Source of the DNA: Methylocystis silviterrae
GTDB lineage: Bacteria > Pseudomonadota > Alphaproteobacteria > Rhizobiales > Beijerinckiaceae
Assembly: GCF_013350005.1 (NCBI RefSeq)
Contig: NZ_JABVWW010000002.1
Span: 302,603-366,602, forward strand
Reading direction: 5' to 3'
DNA: 64,000 nt
Below the pieces are notes generated by a model that worked only from the letters and a program-made list of their open reading frames with translations, was not told the origin of the DNA and made no database searches. Shown here piece after piece: positions 9,372 to 19,124 of this stretch (its first letter is position 1; each line of letters opens with the position of its first letter). The position numbers and the translations under genes are program-made.

Positions 9372-10562
9372 TTATGCGAAATGCGACTTCAGCTGGTCGA
9401 CGAGATCGGTCTTCTCCCAGGAGAAGCCGCCGTCCGCGTCAGGCGTCCGGCCGAAGTGACCGTAAGCGGAGGTGCGCGCATAGATCGGTCGGTTCAGCTG
9501 AAGATGCTCGCGAATCCCGCGCGGCGAGAGGCGAATGAGCTGAGGCAGCAGCTCTTCCACCTTTTCCTCGCACACATGGCCGGTGCCGTGCAGATCGACA
9601 TAGATCGAGAGCGGCTCGGCGACGCCGATCGCGTAGGACAGCTGCAGCGTGCAGCGGTCGGCGAGCCCCGCCGCGACGACGTTCTTGGCGAGATAGCGGG
9701 CGGCGTAAGCGGCCGAACGATCGACTTTGGTCGGATCCTTGCCGGAGAACGCGCCGCCGCCATGCGGCGCGGCGCCGCCATAGGTGTCGACGATGATCTT
9801 GCGGCCGGTGAGGCCGGCGTCGCCGTCGGGGCCGCCGATGTAGAACTTGCCAGTCGGATTGACGTGCCAGACGGTTGTGTTGGTGATCCAGCCGTCGGGC
9901 AGCGCGTCGCGGATATAGGGCTCGGCGATGCTACGTATGTCGGCCGGCGACAGGGTCTCGTCGACGTGTTGGTGCGACAGCACGATCTGCGTCGCCTCGA
10001 CGGGCTTGCCGTCGGCGTAGCGCACCGTGACCTGGCTCTTGGCGTCGGGACCGAGGCCTTTTTCCTTGCCGCTATGGCGCGCCTGAGCGAGCAGCTCCAG
10101 AATCTTATGCGAATAATAGATCGGCGCCGGCATCAGTTCGGGCGTTTCGCGCACGGCGTAGCCGAACATGATGCCCTGGTCGCCCGCGCCTTCGTCCTTG
10201 TTGCCGGCGGCGTCCACGCCCTGCGCAATGTCGACGGACTGCTCGTGCAGCAGCACTTCCACATTGGCGGTGTTCCAATGGAACCCGCGCTGCTCGTAGC
10301 CGATGGCGCGAATCGCGCCGCGCGTGATCTCGATGATCCGATCGAAGGGAATATGCGGTCCGCGCACTTCTCCGGCGATGACCACGCGGTTTGTGGTCGC
10401 GAGAGTCTCCGCGGCGACGCGTATGGCGTAAGGATCGATGCCCGCCTTGGAACCTTCACGGAAAAACTCGTCAACGATTTCGTCAGAAATACGGTCGCAA
10501 ACCTTGTCCGGATGGCCTTCGGAAACGGACTCGCTCGTGAAAAGATAATTTTTCCGGGTCAC
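9372..10562 (-). CDS. metK: S-adenosylmethionine synthetase
   Basis: Makes SAM from methionine and ATP. Signatures are GHPDKVCD at the N-terminus, [12 protein letters not shown], and the glycine-rich [12 protein letters not shown]. The GTG at 10562 is chosen as start because it gives [19 protein letters not shown], the standard family beginning, and has GGAG eight bases ahead; the upstream extension to 10622 is not conserved. The product is about 396 residues. It is downstream of the HTH regulator gene and upstream of trmB, a conserved order. No SAM riboswitch could be recognised in the 128-base leader, though a sequence-only look is weak evidence. Confidence 0.95.
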   Translation of the reverse strand: MTRKNYLFTSESVSEGHPDKVCDRISDEIVDEFFREGSKAGIDPYAIRVAAETLATTNRVVIAGEVRGPHIPFDRIIEITRGAIRAIGYEQRGFHWNTANVEVLLHEQSVDIAQGVDAAGNKDEGAGDQGIMFGYAVRETPELMPAPIYYSHKILELLAQARHSGKEKGLGPDAKSQVTVRYADGKPVEATQIVLSHQHVDETLSPADIRSIAEPYIRDALPDGWITNTTVWHVNPTGKFYIGGPDGDAGLTGRKIIVDTYGGAAPHGGGAFSGKDPTKVDRSAAYAARYLAKNVVAAGLADRCTLQLSYAIGVAEPLSIYVDLHGTGHVCEEKVEELLPQLIRLSPRGIREHLQLNRPIYARTSAYGHFGRTPDADGGFSWEKTDLVDQLKSHFA

Positions 10563-10690
10563 TTCCAAATCTCCGATGGCTTTGAGGAAGAGTTGAATAA
10601 CTGCGGAGCAGGGGGGAGTCATCTGCCAGCGCGCGTTCGGTGCGTCAAGCCGAAAAGGCCAGATCGTTCGTTTTGGAGAACGACATTCTC

Positions 10691-11110
10691 TTATTCCCGC
10701 GCCGGCTCCGACTGGTCTGCGAGCGTCGTCACCAGATCGAGCACGCGCTTTCGCACCTTGGGATCGCGGATGCGGGCGAAGGCGCGATTGAGATGCAGGC
10801 CTTCCGTCGTCGATAAAAAATCGACGACGTATTGCGACGAGGACTCCTCAGCGAATCCGCCGGACGGCGCTGGCGCGCCGCTCGTTGGCGCGCCTTCGAA
10901 GAAAAAGGACGGCGGCACGTTCAGAGTCTTCGAAATCTGTTGCAGGCGGCTCGCGCCGATACGATTGGCGCCTTTCTCGTATTTCTGCACTTGCTGAAAA
11001 GTGAGTCCGAGCGCGTCTCCAAGCTTCTCCTGACTCATTTTCATGAGAATACGCTGCATGCGAACGCGGCTGCCGACGTGAAGATCGATCGGGTCTGGCG
11101 CCTTCTTCAA
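10691..11110 (-). CDS. XRE-family helix-turn-helix transcriptional regulator
   Basis: Small DNA-binding regulator of about 139 residues. The HTH is clear: [18 protein letters not shown], followed by the recognition helix in [16 protein letters not shown]. The C-terminal half contains a conserved block ending in [13 protein letters not shown]. The start is taken as TTG at 11110 because AGGAGG lies eight bases before it and the protein then begins [15 protein letters not shown], as in relatives between lnt and metK in rhizobia. The longer frame to 11365 has no family support. Targets are unknown; it may control metK or the envelope genes beside it. Confidence 0.88.
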   Translation of the reverse strand: MKKAPDPIDLHVGSRVRMQRILMKMSQEKLGDALGLTFQQVQKYEKGANRIGASRLQQISKTLNVPPSFFFEGAPTSGAPAPSGGFAEESSSQYVVDFLSTTEGLHLNRAFARIRDPKVRKRVLDLVTTLADQSEPARE

Positions 11111-11392
11111 CTTTACCGCCTCCTGCTCAGTTGTAGCCGAATTGTCGTCGGGCGCGCAAGCTACATCGCAGTTAGGTGCATGAATTTCAAGAAGATTTCC
11201 GTTAAGCGCGGTCGGTCGGCGATCTTCCCGGCAAGGACCGTCTACATTTCCCTGCCTGCCCGATAGCTGCGCGGCCCGTGAACCACGAAAAATTGCAAGT
11301 TCCAGGGATCGAGGAAAGCGCTCGGCCAGCATGCAAGCGGCGTCTTTTCGCCGCGGGCGGATCATCGAACGCCAGACGAAGCAGGAGCGACT

Positions 11393-13036
11393 TTATGGCG
11401 CGCGCCGGGCGACGCCGAGCAAGGCCATGGCCGTCGCGAAGGCGAGGAGCGCTGGGAACGCCAGCGCGCCATAGGTGGCGAAGACGGTGGGCGCCGCCTC
11501 CCTCGGCAGACGTCCGTCAATGAGGCCTTCTTCGCCGAGCGGCAGCGACTGAAGGATGCGTCCGTAGGCGTCGATGATCGCCGAAACGCCGGTATTGGCG
11601 ACGCGGATCATTGGCAGCCCTTCTTCGATCGCGCGCAGGCGCGCCTGGGCCAGATGCTGATAGGGGCCGGTCGTGCGGCCGAACCATCCGTCATTGGTGA
11701 CATTGAGAAGCAGGAGGGGGCGATCGGCGGCCCCGCGCTGGATCGTCTCGCCCGAGAAAATCGCTTCGTAGCAGATGAGCGGCGCAATTGGCGGCAGACC
11801 GGGCGCCGCGAGAAGGCGTGGCCCCGCGCCGCGGTCCCAGATGCCCGGAACGAGGTGATTGACTCCAAGCGGCCGCAGCGCATCCTCGAGCGGCAAATAT
11901 TCTCCGAAGGGGACGAGATGAACCTTGTCGTAAAAGGCGACGATCGACTCTCCCTTTAGCGCCTCGATCGAATTGAAGATTCTGCTCCGCCCTCCGTCGT
12001 CATCGCGTTCGGCCCGCGCCGCGCCGGTCAAAAGAACGCCGCCCTTGAGCGCGCGGGCGATCGCCGCCAGCGCTTCCGGGTGGCGTGAAATGACATAGGG
12101 AAACGCGGATTCCGGCCAGATGAGATGGGTGACCTCGGCGAGCCCCGACGGCCGCGCGTTTGTCGCGCGTTCCGAGAGGTCGAGATAGTGATGCAAGATT
12201 TTCGCGCCATTCTCGGGGCGAAATTTCGCGTCCTGAGGGAGATTGGGCTGCATCAGGCGCAACGCCACGCCGTCGACATATTGCGTTTCGTTGGCGCCCA
12301 GACGAAACACGCCATAGGCGAACATCAGCATGGCGAGCGCCGCCGCTGCGAGCATCGTCCCGCCGATACGGCGGGCGCCGCGGGGCGCGCGATCGATGAG
12401 CGTCGCAGGCGCGGCGAAAATCACGATCGCGATGATGTCGAGCCCGTGCAGGCCGACGAGAGAGGCTGTCTGCGCCAGCGGCCCGGCGCTCGTGAGCGCC
12501 ATGCCGAAATCGTTCCAGGGGAAGCCGGTGAACAGATGGCCGCGCAGCCACTCCGCGGCCCCCAGTCCCGCGGCGAGCGCGAAGACGCGGGCGCCGCCAG
12601 GCGACCACAAGAGGCGCGCGACGGCGAAACCCGCGGCCGGAAAAAACGCGAGAACCGCGGGCAACCCGAACACAGCGAGCGGTAGCGCCCAGGCGAATTG
12701 GTCGGCTTCGACGAGCATCGCGGCGCCCATCCACCATAGGCCAGCAACGAAATAGCCGAAGCCCAGCCACCAGCCGGCTCCGGCCGCCGAGAGAATCGGG
12801 GCCAGGGCAAAGCGCGGCGAGTCGTCGCCATCCGCCGCGCCGTCGATGAGCCAGACGGCGACGGTGAGCGGCGCGAACATCGCCGGAATGAAATCGAAAG
12901 GCGCGAGGGCGAGAGCGCCGGCCGCGCCGGCGCAGAAGGCGATCGCGCGGCGCGTCCAGCCGCGGGCAAGGACAATGCGCTGCAAAAGAGTCGGCGCCGA
13001 CGCGCGCACGCTGGCGATTTCGGCAATCTGCGCCAT
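11393..13036 (-). CDS. lnt: Apolipoprotein N-acyltransferase
   Basis: Inner-membrane enzyme that adds the third acyl chain to lipoproteins. Several N-terminal transmembrane helices are followed by a nitrilase-like domain. The catalytic triad is visible: Glu in WPESAFPY, Lys in YDKVHLVPFGEYLP and Cys in LICYEAIFSG. The ATG at 13036, with GAGGAT ahead, is preferred to an upstream start at 13093. About 547 residues. It sits between corC and the HTH-metK pair on the minus strand. Confidence 0.94.
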   Translation of the reverse strand: MAQIAEIASVRASAPTLLQRIVLARGWTRRAIAFCAGAAGALALAPFDFIPAMFAPLTVAVWLIDGAADGDDSPRFALAPILSAAGAGWWLGFGYFVAGLWWMGAAMLVEADQFAWALPLAVFGLPAVLAFFPAAGFAVARLLWSPGGARVFALAAGLGAAEWLRGHLFTGFPWNDFGMALTSAGPLAQTASLVGLHGLDIIAIVIFAAPATLIDRAPRGARRIGGTMLAAAALAMLMFAYGVFRLGANETQYVDGVALRLMQPNLPQDAKFRPENGAKILHHYLDLSERATNARPSGLAEVTHLIWPESAFPYVISRHPEALAAIARALKGGVLLTGAARAERDDDGGRSRIFNSIEALKGESIVAFYDKVHLVPFGEYLPLEDALRPLGVNHLVPGIWDRGAGPRLLAAPGLPPIAPLICYEAIFSGETIQRGAADRPLLLLNVTNDGWFGRTTGPYQHLAQARLRAIEEGLPMIRVANTGVSAIIDAYGRILQSLPLGEEGLIDGRLPREAAPTVFATYGALAFPALLAFATAMALLGVARRAP

Positions 13037-13117
13037 CGATCCTCGAAGCGCCGCGAATCGGCGGGCCGACTTTACAGCGGATTTAGCAGACAATTTTATG
13101 CGCGTGCGAAGGATGTC

Positions 13118-14065
13118 TCACGCCGGCCGGCGCGACCGCACGCGCAGCTTGCCGACGCGCCGCGGATCGGCGTCGACGATCTCAAATTCGTGGGAGTCGA
13201 CCGGCGTCGCGATGATCTCGCCGCGCATCGGGACGCGGCCGGCGAGCCACGCGACCATACCGCCGAGCGTCGTCACCTCGGCGGGCGTATCTTCAAGTCT
13301 GAAGTCGACGCCGAGCCGCGCCGTCACTTCATCAAGATCGGCGCGCCCGTCGATGATGAAATCGCCGTTCTCAAGCTCGACGAAGCCCGACTCGTCGATG
13401 ACGTCATGTTCGTCCTCGATGTCGCCGACGATCATCTCCATGATGTCCTCGATGGTGACGAGGCCGTCGGTGCCGCCATATTCGTCGATGACGAGCGCCA
13501 GATGCGTGCGCGTCGCCTGCATACGGATCAAAAGATCGAGCGCAGGCATGGAGCGCGGCACGAAGAGCACCGGCTTGAGCAAATTCGCCTGCGACAGCGG
13601 CGTGTCGAAGTCGATCTTTCTCGGTTCGACGGTCGTCGCGTCGGAGTCTTCGCGCCGATCGGCGCAGCAGGCGATATGATTGACGAAATCGCGGATATGG
13701 ATCATCCCGCGCGGATCGTCGAGCGTATCGGCGTAAACCGGCAGGCGCGAATGGGCGGCGGTGCGAAACAGCTCCAAGGCTTCGCGCAGCGGCGCGTCAA
13801 GCGAGATGGCGACGATGTCGGCGCGGGGGATCATCGCGTCGGCGACGCGCATGTCGTGCAGGCCGAGGACGTTCTTCAAGAGCGCCCGCTCATGCGGGGT
13901 CACGTCGCCCGCCGACTCTTCAAGCCTGTCTTCGATGTCCTCGCGCACCGAGGCCGGCGCAAGACCGAGCAGCCCGCGCAGCCTGTCGACGAGGCTCAGG
14001 CGCGGTCCATCGCCAGTGCGTCTTAATGGAATGGGATCGTCGGCGTTATCGTATCGCGTCGACAT
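13118..14065 (-). CDS. CBS-pair / CorC-type transporter-associated protein (hemolysin TlyC family)
   Basis: A cytoplasmic protein of 315 residues with two CBS domains followed by a CorC_HlyC domain. The first CBS follows VADAMIPRADIVAI, the second contains HLALVIDEYGGTDGLVTIEDI, and the C-terminus carries DTPAEVTTLGGMVAWLAGRVP. It lacks the membrane DUF21 domain, like E. coli CorC. CorC is linked to magnesium/cobalt efflux and TlyC was first called a hemolysin; true activity is unsettled. It lies 9 bases downstream of ybeY, in the same operon. Confidence 0.9.
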   Translation of the reverse strand: MSTRYDNADDPIPLRRTGDGPRLSLVDRLRGLLGLAPASVREDIEDRLEESAGDVTPHERALLKNVLGLHDMRVADAMIPRADIVAISLDAPLREALELFRTAAHSRLPVYADTLDDPRGMIHIRDFVNHIACCADRREDSDATTVEPRKIDFDTPLSQANLLKPVLFVPRSMPALDLLIRMQATRTHLALVIDEYGGTDGLVTIEDIMEMIVGDIEDEHDVIDESGFVELENGDFIIDGRADLDEVTARLGVDFRLEDTPAEVTTLGGMVAWLAGRVPMRGEIIATPVDSHEFEIVDADPRRVGKLRVRSRRPA

Positions 14066-14074
14066 GCGCTTTGT

Positions 14075-14566
14075 TCAATTCGCTCCGCCGGCCGGCCCGT
14101 CTGCGTCTTCCGCATAGGGGTCGGGAAATCCAAGCGCCATCGCGATCTTACGCTCCAGCGCCTCCATCCGCTCGGCCTCGGCGGCGGTCTCGTGATCATA
14201 TCCGATCAGATGCAGAAATCCATGTGCGACCATATGCGCCGTGTGGGCGCGCAAAAGCTTGCCCTGTTGCTCCGCCTCTTTGGCGACGGTTTCGAAGGCG
14301 ACGATCACGTCGCCAAGCAGAGGCTTGCGCCCAATCGCGCCAGGCGTCGGAAAAGACAGGACATTCGTCGGTTGATCCTTGCCGCGCCACTCGGCGTTGA
14401 GCTGCTGGATCGCCGCGTCGTTGCAAAATGTGACGCTGATTTCACATTCGGGAGCGAGCGCAGCCCCGCTTACGGCGAGACTCTGACGAACGCATTCTTT
14501 CGTCAAATTTTCCAGATCCCCGACGCGCCGCCATGCAGGCGCCGCGACATTCACGTCGATCTCCAA
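14075..14566 (-). CDS. ybeY: Endoribonuclease YbeY (rRNA maturation factor)
   Basis: Zinc metalloprotein acting in 16S rRNA 3'-end maturation and late ribosome quality control. The metal motif is complete: HMVAHGFLHLIGYDH. The conserved N-terminal stretch CEISVTFCNDAAIQQLNAEWRG precedes TNVLSFP. The start is a TTG at 14566, two bases after the phoH stop, giving MEIDVNV. The pairing phoH-ybeY is almost universal and the two products act together in RNA metabolism. Confidence 0.94.
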   Translation of the reverse strand: MEIDVNVAAPAWRRVGDLENLTKECVRQSLAVSGAALAPECEISVTFCNDAAIQQLNAEWRGKDQPTNVLSFPTPGAIGRKPLLGDVIVAFETVAKEAEQQGKLLRAHTAHMVAHGFLHLIGYDHETAAEAERMEALERKIAMALGFPDPYAEDADGPAGGAN

Positions 14567-14568
14567 AG

Positions 14569-15612
14569 TCAGGGTTCCCCGCGCGTCTGCTTGTTGGCGC
14601 GCGCGGCGCGCTCATAGGCCCCAACGATTTGCCGCACAAGATCGTGACGCACCACGTCGCCTTCCGAAAATCTCACGCGACCGACGACGTCGAGATTGGC
14701 GAGCAGGCTTACGGCTTCCGAGAGGCCGGATTTCTGGCCGGGAGGCAGATCGGTCTGCGACGGATCGCCGGTGACGATCATCCGCGAGCCTTCGCCGAGC
14801 CGGGTGAGAAACATCTTCATCTGCATCGAACTGGCGTTCTGCGCCTCGTCGAGCAGAATGCAGCTTCGCGTCAGCGTGCGCCCGCGCATGAACGCGAGCG
14901 GCGCGACTTCGATGAGTCCCGTCTGCATGCCGCGCTCGACCATCCGCGCATCCATGAAATCATGCAGCGCATCGTAGATCGGGCGGAGATAAGGATCGAC
15001 CTTGTCGCGCATGTCGCCGGGCAAAAAGCCGAGACGCTCGCCAGCCTCGACGGCGGGACGGGACAGAATGAGCCGTTCGACCGCGCCTTGCTCCATCAAC
15101 TGCACGGCGTGGCCGACTGCGAGCCAAGTCTTGCCCGTGCCCGCAGGACCTTCCGCAAAAACCAGCTCGTAGCGTTTGAGCGCCCGCAAATACTGGTCCT
15201 GCGCGGCGTTGCGCGCGCGCACCGACCCGCGTTTGCGGGTCAGGATCTGCTCGAAAGCGCCACGCGACGGCTCCGAATCCGGAAACAGGCTGCGTTGGCG
15301 CGCTGATTCTTCTATGGCGCCGTCGACGTCGCCCAGCGTGATCGTCTGACCCAGCGCGACGCGCTCATAAAGCGCCTCGAGCACGCGTCGCGCATGTTCG
15401 CAGGCCTCGGACTTGCCTTTGAGCGTGACGTGATTGCCATTGGCGAAGGAGGCGACGCGCAAGCGTCGTTCGATCTTGGCGAGATTCTGGTCGTAGAGGC
15501 CGAAAACGAGCGAGGCGTGACGGTTGTTTTCAAAGGCGAGCGTGATTTCCGCTTCCGGGTCAACAGGCTCCGGTCCCCGTGCGGCGAGCAACGGGTCGTC
15601 GATCGTCGTCAA
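14569..15612 (-). CDS. PhoH-like ATPase
   Basis: Cytoplasmic P-loop ATPase of the PhoH family, 347 residues, with Walker [14 protein letters not shown], Walker B region [11 protein letters not shown] and [15 protein letters not shown]. An N-terminal KH-like region precedes the ATPase. It starts with TTG at 15612, which overlaps the miaB stop codon (TTGA), so translation is probably coupled. PhoH2-type proteins are RNA helicase/RNases; this shorter class is only associated with RNA metabolism by its neighbours. Confidence 0.92.
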   Translation of the reverse strand: MTTIDDPLLAARGPEPVDPEAEITLAFENNRHASLVFGLYDQNLAKIERRLRVASFANGNHVTLKGKSEACEHARRVLEALYERVALGQTITLGDVDGAIEESARQRSLFPDSEPSRGAFEQILTRKRGSVRARNAAQDQYLRALKRYELVFAEGPAGTGKTWLAVGHAVQLMEQGAVERLILSRPAVEAGERLGFLPGDMRDKVDPYLRPIYDALHDFMDARMVERGMQTGLIEVAPLAFMRGRTLTRSCILLDEAQNASSMQMKMFLTRLGEGSRMIVTGDPSQTDLPPGQKSGLSEAVSLLANLDVVGRVRFSEGDVVRHDLVRQIVGAYERAARANKQTRGEP

Positions 15613-16928
15613 GCCTTCGCCTCCTCGCTCATGAGCCGTCCGCCCAAGGAATTCGAGCCCGCCGCGATGATCTTCACTTTAGCTTCGCGGCCGATGCACG
15701 CCATCGGGCCTTCAACATGCACAGCCTGCATATAAGGACTCTTGCCCCCAATTTGCCCCGCATGCCGACCGGCTTTTTCAAAGAGCACGTCGAACTCTCG
15801 GCCGACCGTCGCCGCGTTGTAGGCTTGCCGCTGCTCTTCAAGCAAAACCTGTAGCGCCGCGAGGCGTTCGCTCTTGACGGTCTCGTCGATTTGATCGTCG
15901 CGGTCGGCGGCGGGCGTGCCGGGCCGAGGCGAATATTTGAAAGAAAAGCTTGAAGCGAAGCCCACAGCGCGAGCGAGCGCCATCGTCGCTTCGAAATCGG
16001 CGTCGCTTTCGCCGGGGAAGCCAACAATGAAGTCCGACGACAGGGCGATGTCCGGACGCGCCTTTCGCAGGCGCTCGACGATGGAGAGGTATGCGTCTGC
16101 GCCGTGCTTGCGGTTCATGGCTTTCAGAATGCGGTCCGAGCCCGATTGAACCGGCAGATGCACATAGGGCATGAGCTTTGGATTTGCGCCATGCGCGTCA
16201 ATCAACTCCTGCGCCATGTCGACCGGATGACTTGTGGTGTAGCGCAGGCGCGCCAACCCCTCGATCCGCGCCAGCCGGTCGAGAAGCTGCGCAAGGCTTG
16301 CCTCCCGGCCGTCGCCATCAGGGCCGAGATACGCGTTGACGTTTTGGCCGATCAGCGTGATCTCGCGCACGCCGGCGTCGACGAGCCGCATGGTCTCGCC
16401 GATGATCTCGGCGACGGGACGCGACGCTTCGGCGCCGCGCGTATAGGGCACGACGCAGAACGAGCAGAACTTGTCGCAGCCTTCCTGAACGGTGACGAAA
16501 GCCGAAACGCCGCGGGCGCGAATCTGCGCGCGGTTCGGGGCGGGCAGGGTGCGAAATTTGTCCTCGACGGCGAAATCCGTGTCGGCGAGGCGGGCGCCGT
16601 CCCTGGCCTGGCGCAGAAGCTCCGGCAGTCGGTGATAGCTCTGCGGACCGACGACGACATCGACGGCGCGCTGGCGCTTGAGCACCTCTTCGCCTTCAGC
16701 CTGGGCGACGCAGCCGGCGACGACGATTTTCATGTCGCGACCTTGCGCGTTCAGCGCGCGTTTGGCGATCGCAAGCTTGCCGAGTTCAGAATAGATTTTT
16801 TCCGCGGCTTTTTCGCGGATATGGCATGTGTTGAGGATGACGAGATCGGCGTCTTCTTCGCTTTTGGTCTCGGCGTAGCCCTCTTGGCGGAGCAGGTCCG
16901 TCATGCGCGTCGCGTCATAGACGTTCAT
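15609..16928 (-). CDS. miaB: tRNA-2-methylthio-N6-dimethylallyladenosine synthase, 5' end anomalous
   Basis: Radical-SAM methylthiotransferase that modifies A37 of tRNAs. Visible are the second and third cluster cysteines ([15 protein letters not shown]), the radical SAM motif CDKFCSFC and a C-terminal TRAM domain. The first in-frame ATG is at 16928, giving MNVYDATRM; but the family begins earlier, and the upstream frame does encode [10 protein letters not shown], with the first auxiliary-cluster cysteine. No ATG, GTG or TTG exists in that frame upstream. An ATG at 17043 with a GGGGCGAG box lies in a different frame. So either a non-standard start or a frameshift restores the protein, or the gene is damaged. 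Confidence 0.85.
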   Translation of the reverse strand: MNVYDATRMTDLLRQEGYAETKSEEDADLVILNTCHIREKAAEKIYSELGKLAIAKRALNAQGRDMKIVVAGCVAQAEGEEVLKRQRAVDVVVGPQSYHRLPELLRQARDGARLADTDFAVEDKFRTLPAPNRAQIRARGVSAFVTVQEGCDKFCSFCVVPYTRGAEASRPVAEIIGETMRLVDAGVREITLIGQNVNAYLGPDGDGREASLAQLLDRLARIEGLARLRYTTSHPVDMAQELIDAHGANPKLMPYVHLPVQSGSDRILKAMNRKHGADAYLSIVERLRKARPDIALSSDFIVGFPGESDADFEATMALARAVGFASSFSFKYSPRPGTPAADRDDQIDETVKSERLAALQVLLEEQRQAYNAATVGREFDVLFEKAGRHAGQIGGKSPYMQAVHVEGPMACIGREAKVKIIAAGSNSLGGRLMSEEAKA

Positions 16929-17043
16929 CTGGCAGCCGTATGACTTGACCAGAACTTTGGATAGTCGTGCAGCTTCTGACCGCTGAGGTTTGGATCGCGC
17001 CTCAATCAGTTCTTTGACGTCTGTGACTATTTTTCTGCTCCAT
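16929..17043 (-). other. Probable true 5' end of miaB in shifted frame
   Basis: From the ATG at 17043 the reading MEQK runs into a five-A tract (17032-17036 region, minus strand). Skipping one base there continues as [14 protein letters not shown] and then [10 protein letters not shown] into MiaB without a stop. Without the skip the ATG frame ends at a TGA 14 codons in. Whether this is a sequencing indel, a real mutation or frameshifting cannot be told from sequence. Confidence 0.5.
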
Positions 17044-17131
17044 CGCTCGCCCCGGCGACTCGGCGCGCCACCCGAGCAGACGCAGTATACGACTTTTCTT
17101 GCGCCTTAGCGCTGCAAGAGGCGCCTTGCAC

Positions 17132-17518
17132 TCATATTTTCTGAACTGGCCCGCCATAGCGCAGGAGCAGGGCATCGGCCGTGAGCAGCGTAACGCCCTC
17201 GACGACCGCCTGAGCAATAAGCAGTCGATCGAACGGATCCCGATGAATCAACGGCAGCGCATCCGTCGCGAGCGCGTGTTGATCGAGCACGGGCAGCTCG
17301 TCGTACCCATTGGTCAAGAGACCCTGACGCAGCGCACGCGGGTCGACTTGAAAGTCGGCCCGATTGAGGCTGCGTTTGATGGCGACTTCCCACAGGCTTG
17401 CGACGCTGTAGACAAGTTCATTCGCCTCTTCGAGCAGGACCGCTTGAGCCTTTTTCGAGAAGCGATCGGGCGACACTGCGGCCCATAGAATGATCTGGGT
17501 ATCAAGCAGCAGTCTCAC
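17132..17518 (-). CDS. PIN-domain ribonuclease toxin (VapC family)
   Basis: A 128-residue PIN-domain protein, the likely toxin of a type II toxin-antitoxin pair. The acidic residues are in place: Asp in LLLDTQIILW, Glu in SLWEVAIK, Asp in HRDPFDRLLIAQA and Asp in LLTADALLL. The start ATG at 17518 overlaps the end of the antitoxin gene by four bases, so translation is coupled. VapC toxins cut specific tRNA or rRNA sites; the target here is unknown. It sits between miaB and rimI, interrupting a housekeeping stretch. Confidence 0.9.
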   Translation of the reverse strand: MRLLLDTQIILWAAVSPDRFSKKAQAVLLEEANELVYSVASLWEVAIKRSLNRADFQVDPRALRQGLLTNGYDELPVLDQHALATDALPLIHRDPFDRLLIAQAVVEGVTLLTADALLLRYGGPVQKI

Positions 17519-17760
17519 ACGTCGCCTGCGAATAGCCGTCCAATCTCGATCTCGCCCATACGGTCGAAATCTTCTGGGATAACGCCCTGTCCGGCCATAA
17601 AGCCGAGCCGCTGGATCTTAGGCTTAGCGGCCGTCTCGAGCGGCGTGACCTTTACCAATGGTTTTCCGGCCTTCGCGATGATGAAAGGCTCTCCCTTAGA
17701 GGCAAGATCGACCAACTTGGAGAGCTGGGTCTTGGCTTCGTGCATGTTGACGATGCGCAT
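17515..17760 (-). CDS. Antitoxin of the Phd/YefM family
   Basis: An 81-residue antitoxin whose N-terminal half (VNMHEAKTQLSKLVDLASKGEPFIIAKAGKPL) is the Phd/YefM DNA-binding fold. The C-terminal half should wrap the PIN toxin. It is upstream of and overlaps the toxin gene. A perfect inverted repeat 14 bases ahead of the ATG fits autorepression. Confidence 0.9.
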   Translation of the reverse strand: MRIVNMHEAKTQLSKLVDLASKGEPFIIAKAGKPLVKVTPLETAAKPKIQRLGFMAGQGVIPEDFDRMGEIEIGRLFAGDV

Positions 17761-17774
17761 GAGCGTCTCGGCTG

Positions 17775-17792
17775 GACTAAACCAAGTTAGTC
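17775..17792. promoter_or_regulatory. Operator-like inverted repeat of the Phd-PIN locus
   Basis: Perfect inverted repeat GACTAA-N6-TTAGTC just upstream of the antitoxin start, embedded in locally AT-rich DNA. Phd/YefM antitoxins bind such palindromes to repress their own operon. Role inferred from position and symmetry. Confidence 0.6.
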
Positions 17793-17828
17793 TAGTTTAC
17801 CGAGAGGCGTCCTGCAAGCCGCGCGCAC

Positions 17829-18317
17829 TCAGATCTCCAGCCGCAGAGCGATCGCCGCGCGCCGTTCGCCGTCGGCGCGTTGATAGTAATTCTCCCGCCG
17901 GCCGATCTCTTTGAAGCCTTCCCGCGCGTAGAGCTTCAGCGCGGCCTCATTGTCGTCGGCCACCTCAAGAAAGACGAGCCGGGCGCCGCCGCGCTCGAGA
18001 TTTTCGAGATGCTTTTCAAGAATGCGCCGGCCCAGTCCCGCGCCGCGTCTCGCGGGGTTCACGGCGAAAGTGAGGACTTCGGCGTCGGGCGGCGTCAGCC
18101 GCGAGAGGATGAAGCCCCCAAGCTCGCCCTTGCGGCCCTCCGCGACCGCGCCGTCGGCGATGATATGGGCGTCGGTCAGATAATTCTCGAAGTCGATTTT
18201 CGACCAGCCAAAGGCGAAGGACGCTCCGTGCAGACGTTCGCAGTCATCGGCGCGCTCCGCCCCGATGGGTTCGATGATGAAAGTCGGCTTGGCGAAGAAA
18301 GACGAAAGCAGCGTCAT
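17829..18317 (-). CDS. rimI: Ribosomal-protein-alanine N-acetyltransferase
   Basis: GNAT-fold acetyltransferase, 162 residues, resembling RimI, which acetylates the N-terminal alanine of ribosomal protein S18. The acetyl-CoA loop is seen as NPARRGAGLGRRIL, followed by LVFLEVADDNEAALKLYAREGF, a RimI-like signature. It lies 9 bases after tsaB on the same strand; tsaB-rimI pairing is common in bacteria. Other N-terminal acetylation targets cannot be excluded. Confidence 0.92.
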   Translation of the reverse strand: MTLLSSFFAKPTFIIEPIGAERADDCERLHGASFAFGWSKIDFENYLTDAHIIADGAVAEGRKGELGGFILSRLTPPDAEVLTFAVNPARRGAGLGRRILEKHLENLERGGARLVFLEVADDNEAALKLYAREGFKEIGRRENYYQRADGERRAAIALRLEI

Positions 18318-18326
18318 GGCGCAAGC

Positions 18327-19064
18327 TCACGCCTGAGCCGCAGCGGCGGCGCGCGCGGCCGCATCGCCCAAGCCCGCGGCGCCCTTTAGGGCGTCGGGCC
18401 GCGCAGCCGGCATCGTGACGTCGGGCTCTTTAAGATAAAGCGGCCGCGCGGGCGCAGTATCAGGCTGAGCGGCAAGGCCCAGACGCGCCACGAGGGCGAT
18501 ATCGGGCGCAAGTCGCTCGCTCGCGATCCGGACCGGAACGCCGCGGGCGCGCGCTTCCTTCGCAAGGAGCGGCGCGCCGGAGCCGGTCAGAAGCAGCGGG
18601 CCGGTCCCGAGCGCGCGTAGCGCTTCATGGGCGTTCATGCGGCGCGCGGTGAGCAGCGGGCGGCCGCCCGGGCCAAAGGCGGCGATGTAGACTTTGTCGT
18701 GGCGCGCGTCGATCGCCGCCGCGACGACGCCGTCGAAAGGATCGATAATCAGCGGCGCCGCAAGCGCGGCCAGCGTCGAGACGCCGACAATCTCGGCTTT
18801 GCAGGCGAGCGCGATCGCCTGACCGGCGGCGAGGCCGATACGAATGCCGGTGAAGGAGCCGGGGCCGACCGTCACGGCGACCCGGTCGAGCGAGGCGAAG
18901 CCGCCCTCGACCTTGCTCATGACGCGTTTGATCAGCGGCAGCAGCGCCTCGGCGTGCCCCCGCTCCATCTCAATCGACTCGGCGGCGCTCGGCGCCGCCG
19001 CGTCATGGTCCAGCACGCAGGCCGAGACGGCTGGCAGAGCGGTGTCAATCGCAAGGATTCGCAT
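18327..19064 (-). CDS. tsaB: tRNA threonylcarbamoyladenosine biosynthesis protein TsaB
   Basis: ASKHA-fold partner of TsaD needed for t6A37 modification of ANN-decoding tRNAs. The N-terminus MRILAIDTALPAVSACV and the VGPGSFTGIRIG loop are diagnostic. Length, 245 residues, is slightly long, with an alanine-rich C-terminal tail. First gene of the tsaB-rimI pair. Confidence 0.94.
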   Translation of the reverse strand: MRILAIDTALPAVSACVLDHDAAAPSAAESIEMERGHAEALLPLIKRVMSKVEGGFASLDRVAVTVGPGSFTGIRIGLAAGQAIALACKAEIVGVSTLAALAAPLIIDPFDGVVAAAIDARHDKVYIAAFGPGGRPLLTARRMNAHEALRALGTGPLLLTGSGAPLLAKEARARGVPVRIASERLAPDIALVARLGLAAQPDTAPARPLYLKEPDVTMPAARPDALKGAAGLGDAAARAAAAAQA

Positions 19065-19124
19065 GATTCGTCGATTATGACGGTTTTCGGAGCGCGATCA
19101 ACGTCGCTGCCGGATACGCCGCCC

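Noticed and set aside
10563..10690. SAM-responsive riboswitch ahead of metK
   Set aside because: Looked for conserved pairing or pseudoknot elements and saw none; only a covariance-model search could settle it.
9261..10997. 578-codon open frame on the plus strand across metK
   Set aside because: Antisense to MetK and part of the HTH gene, with no recognisable motif or ribosome site.
12000..12770. 256-codon minus-strand frame inside lnt
   Set aside because: Same strand but wrong frame within a certain lnt gene; Arg-rich nonsense translation.
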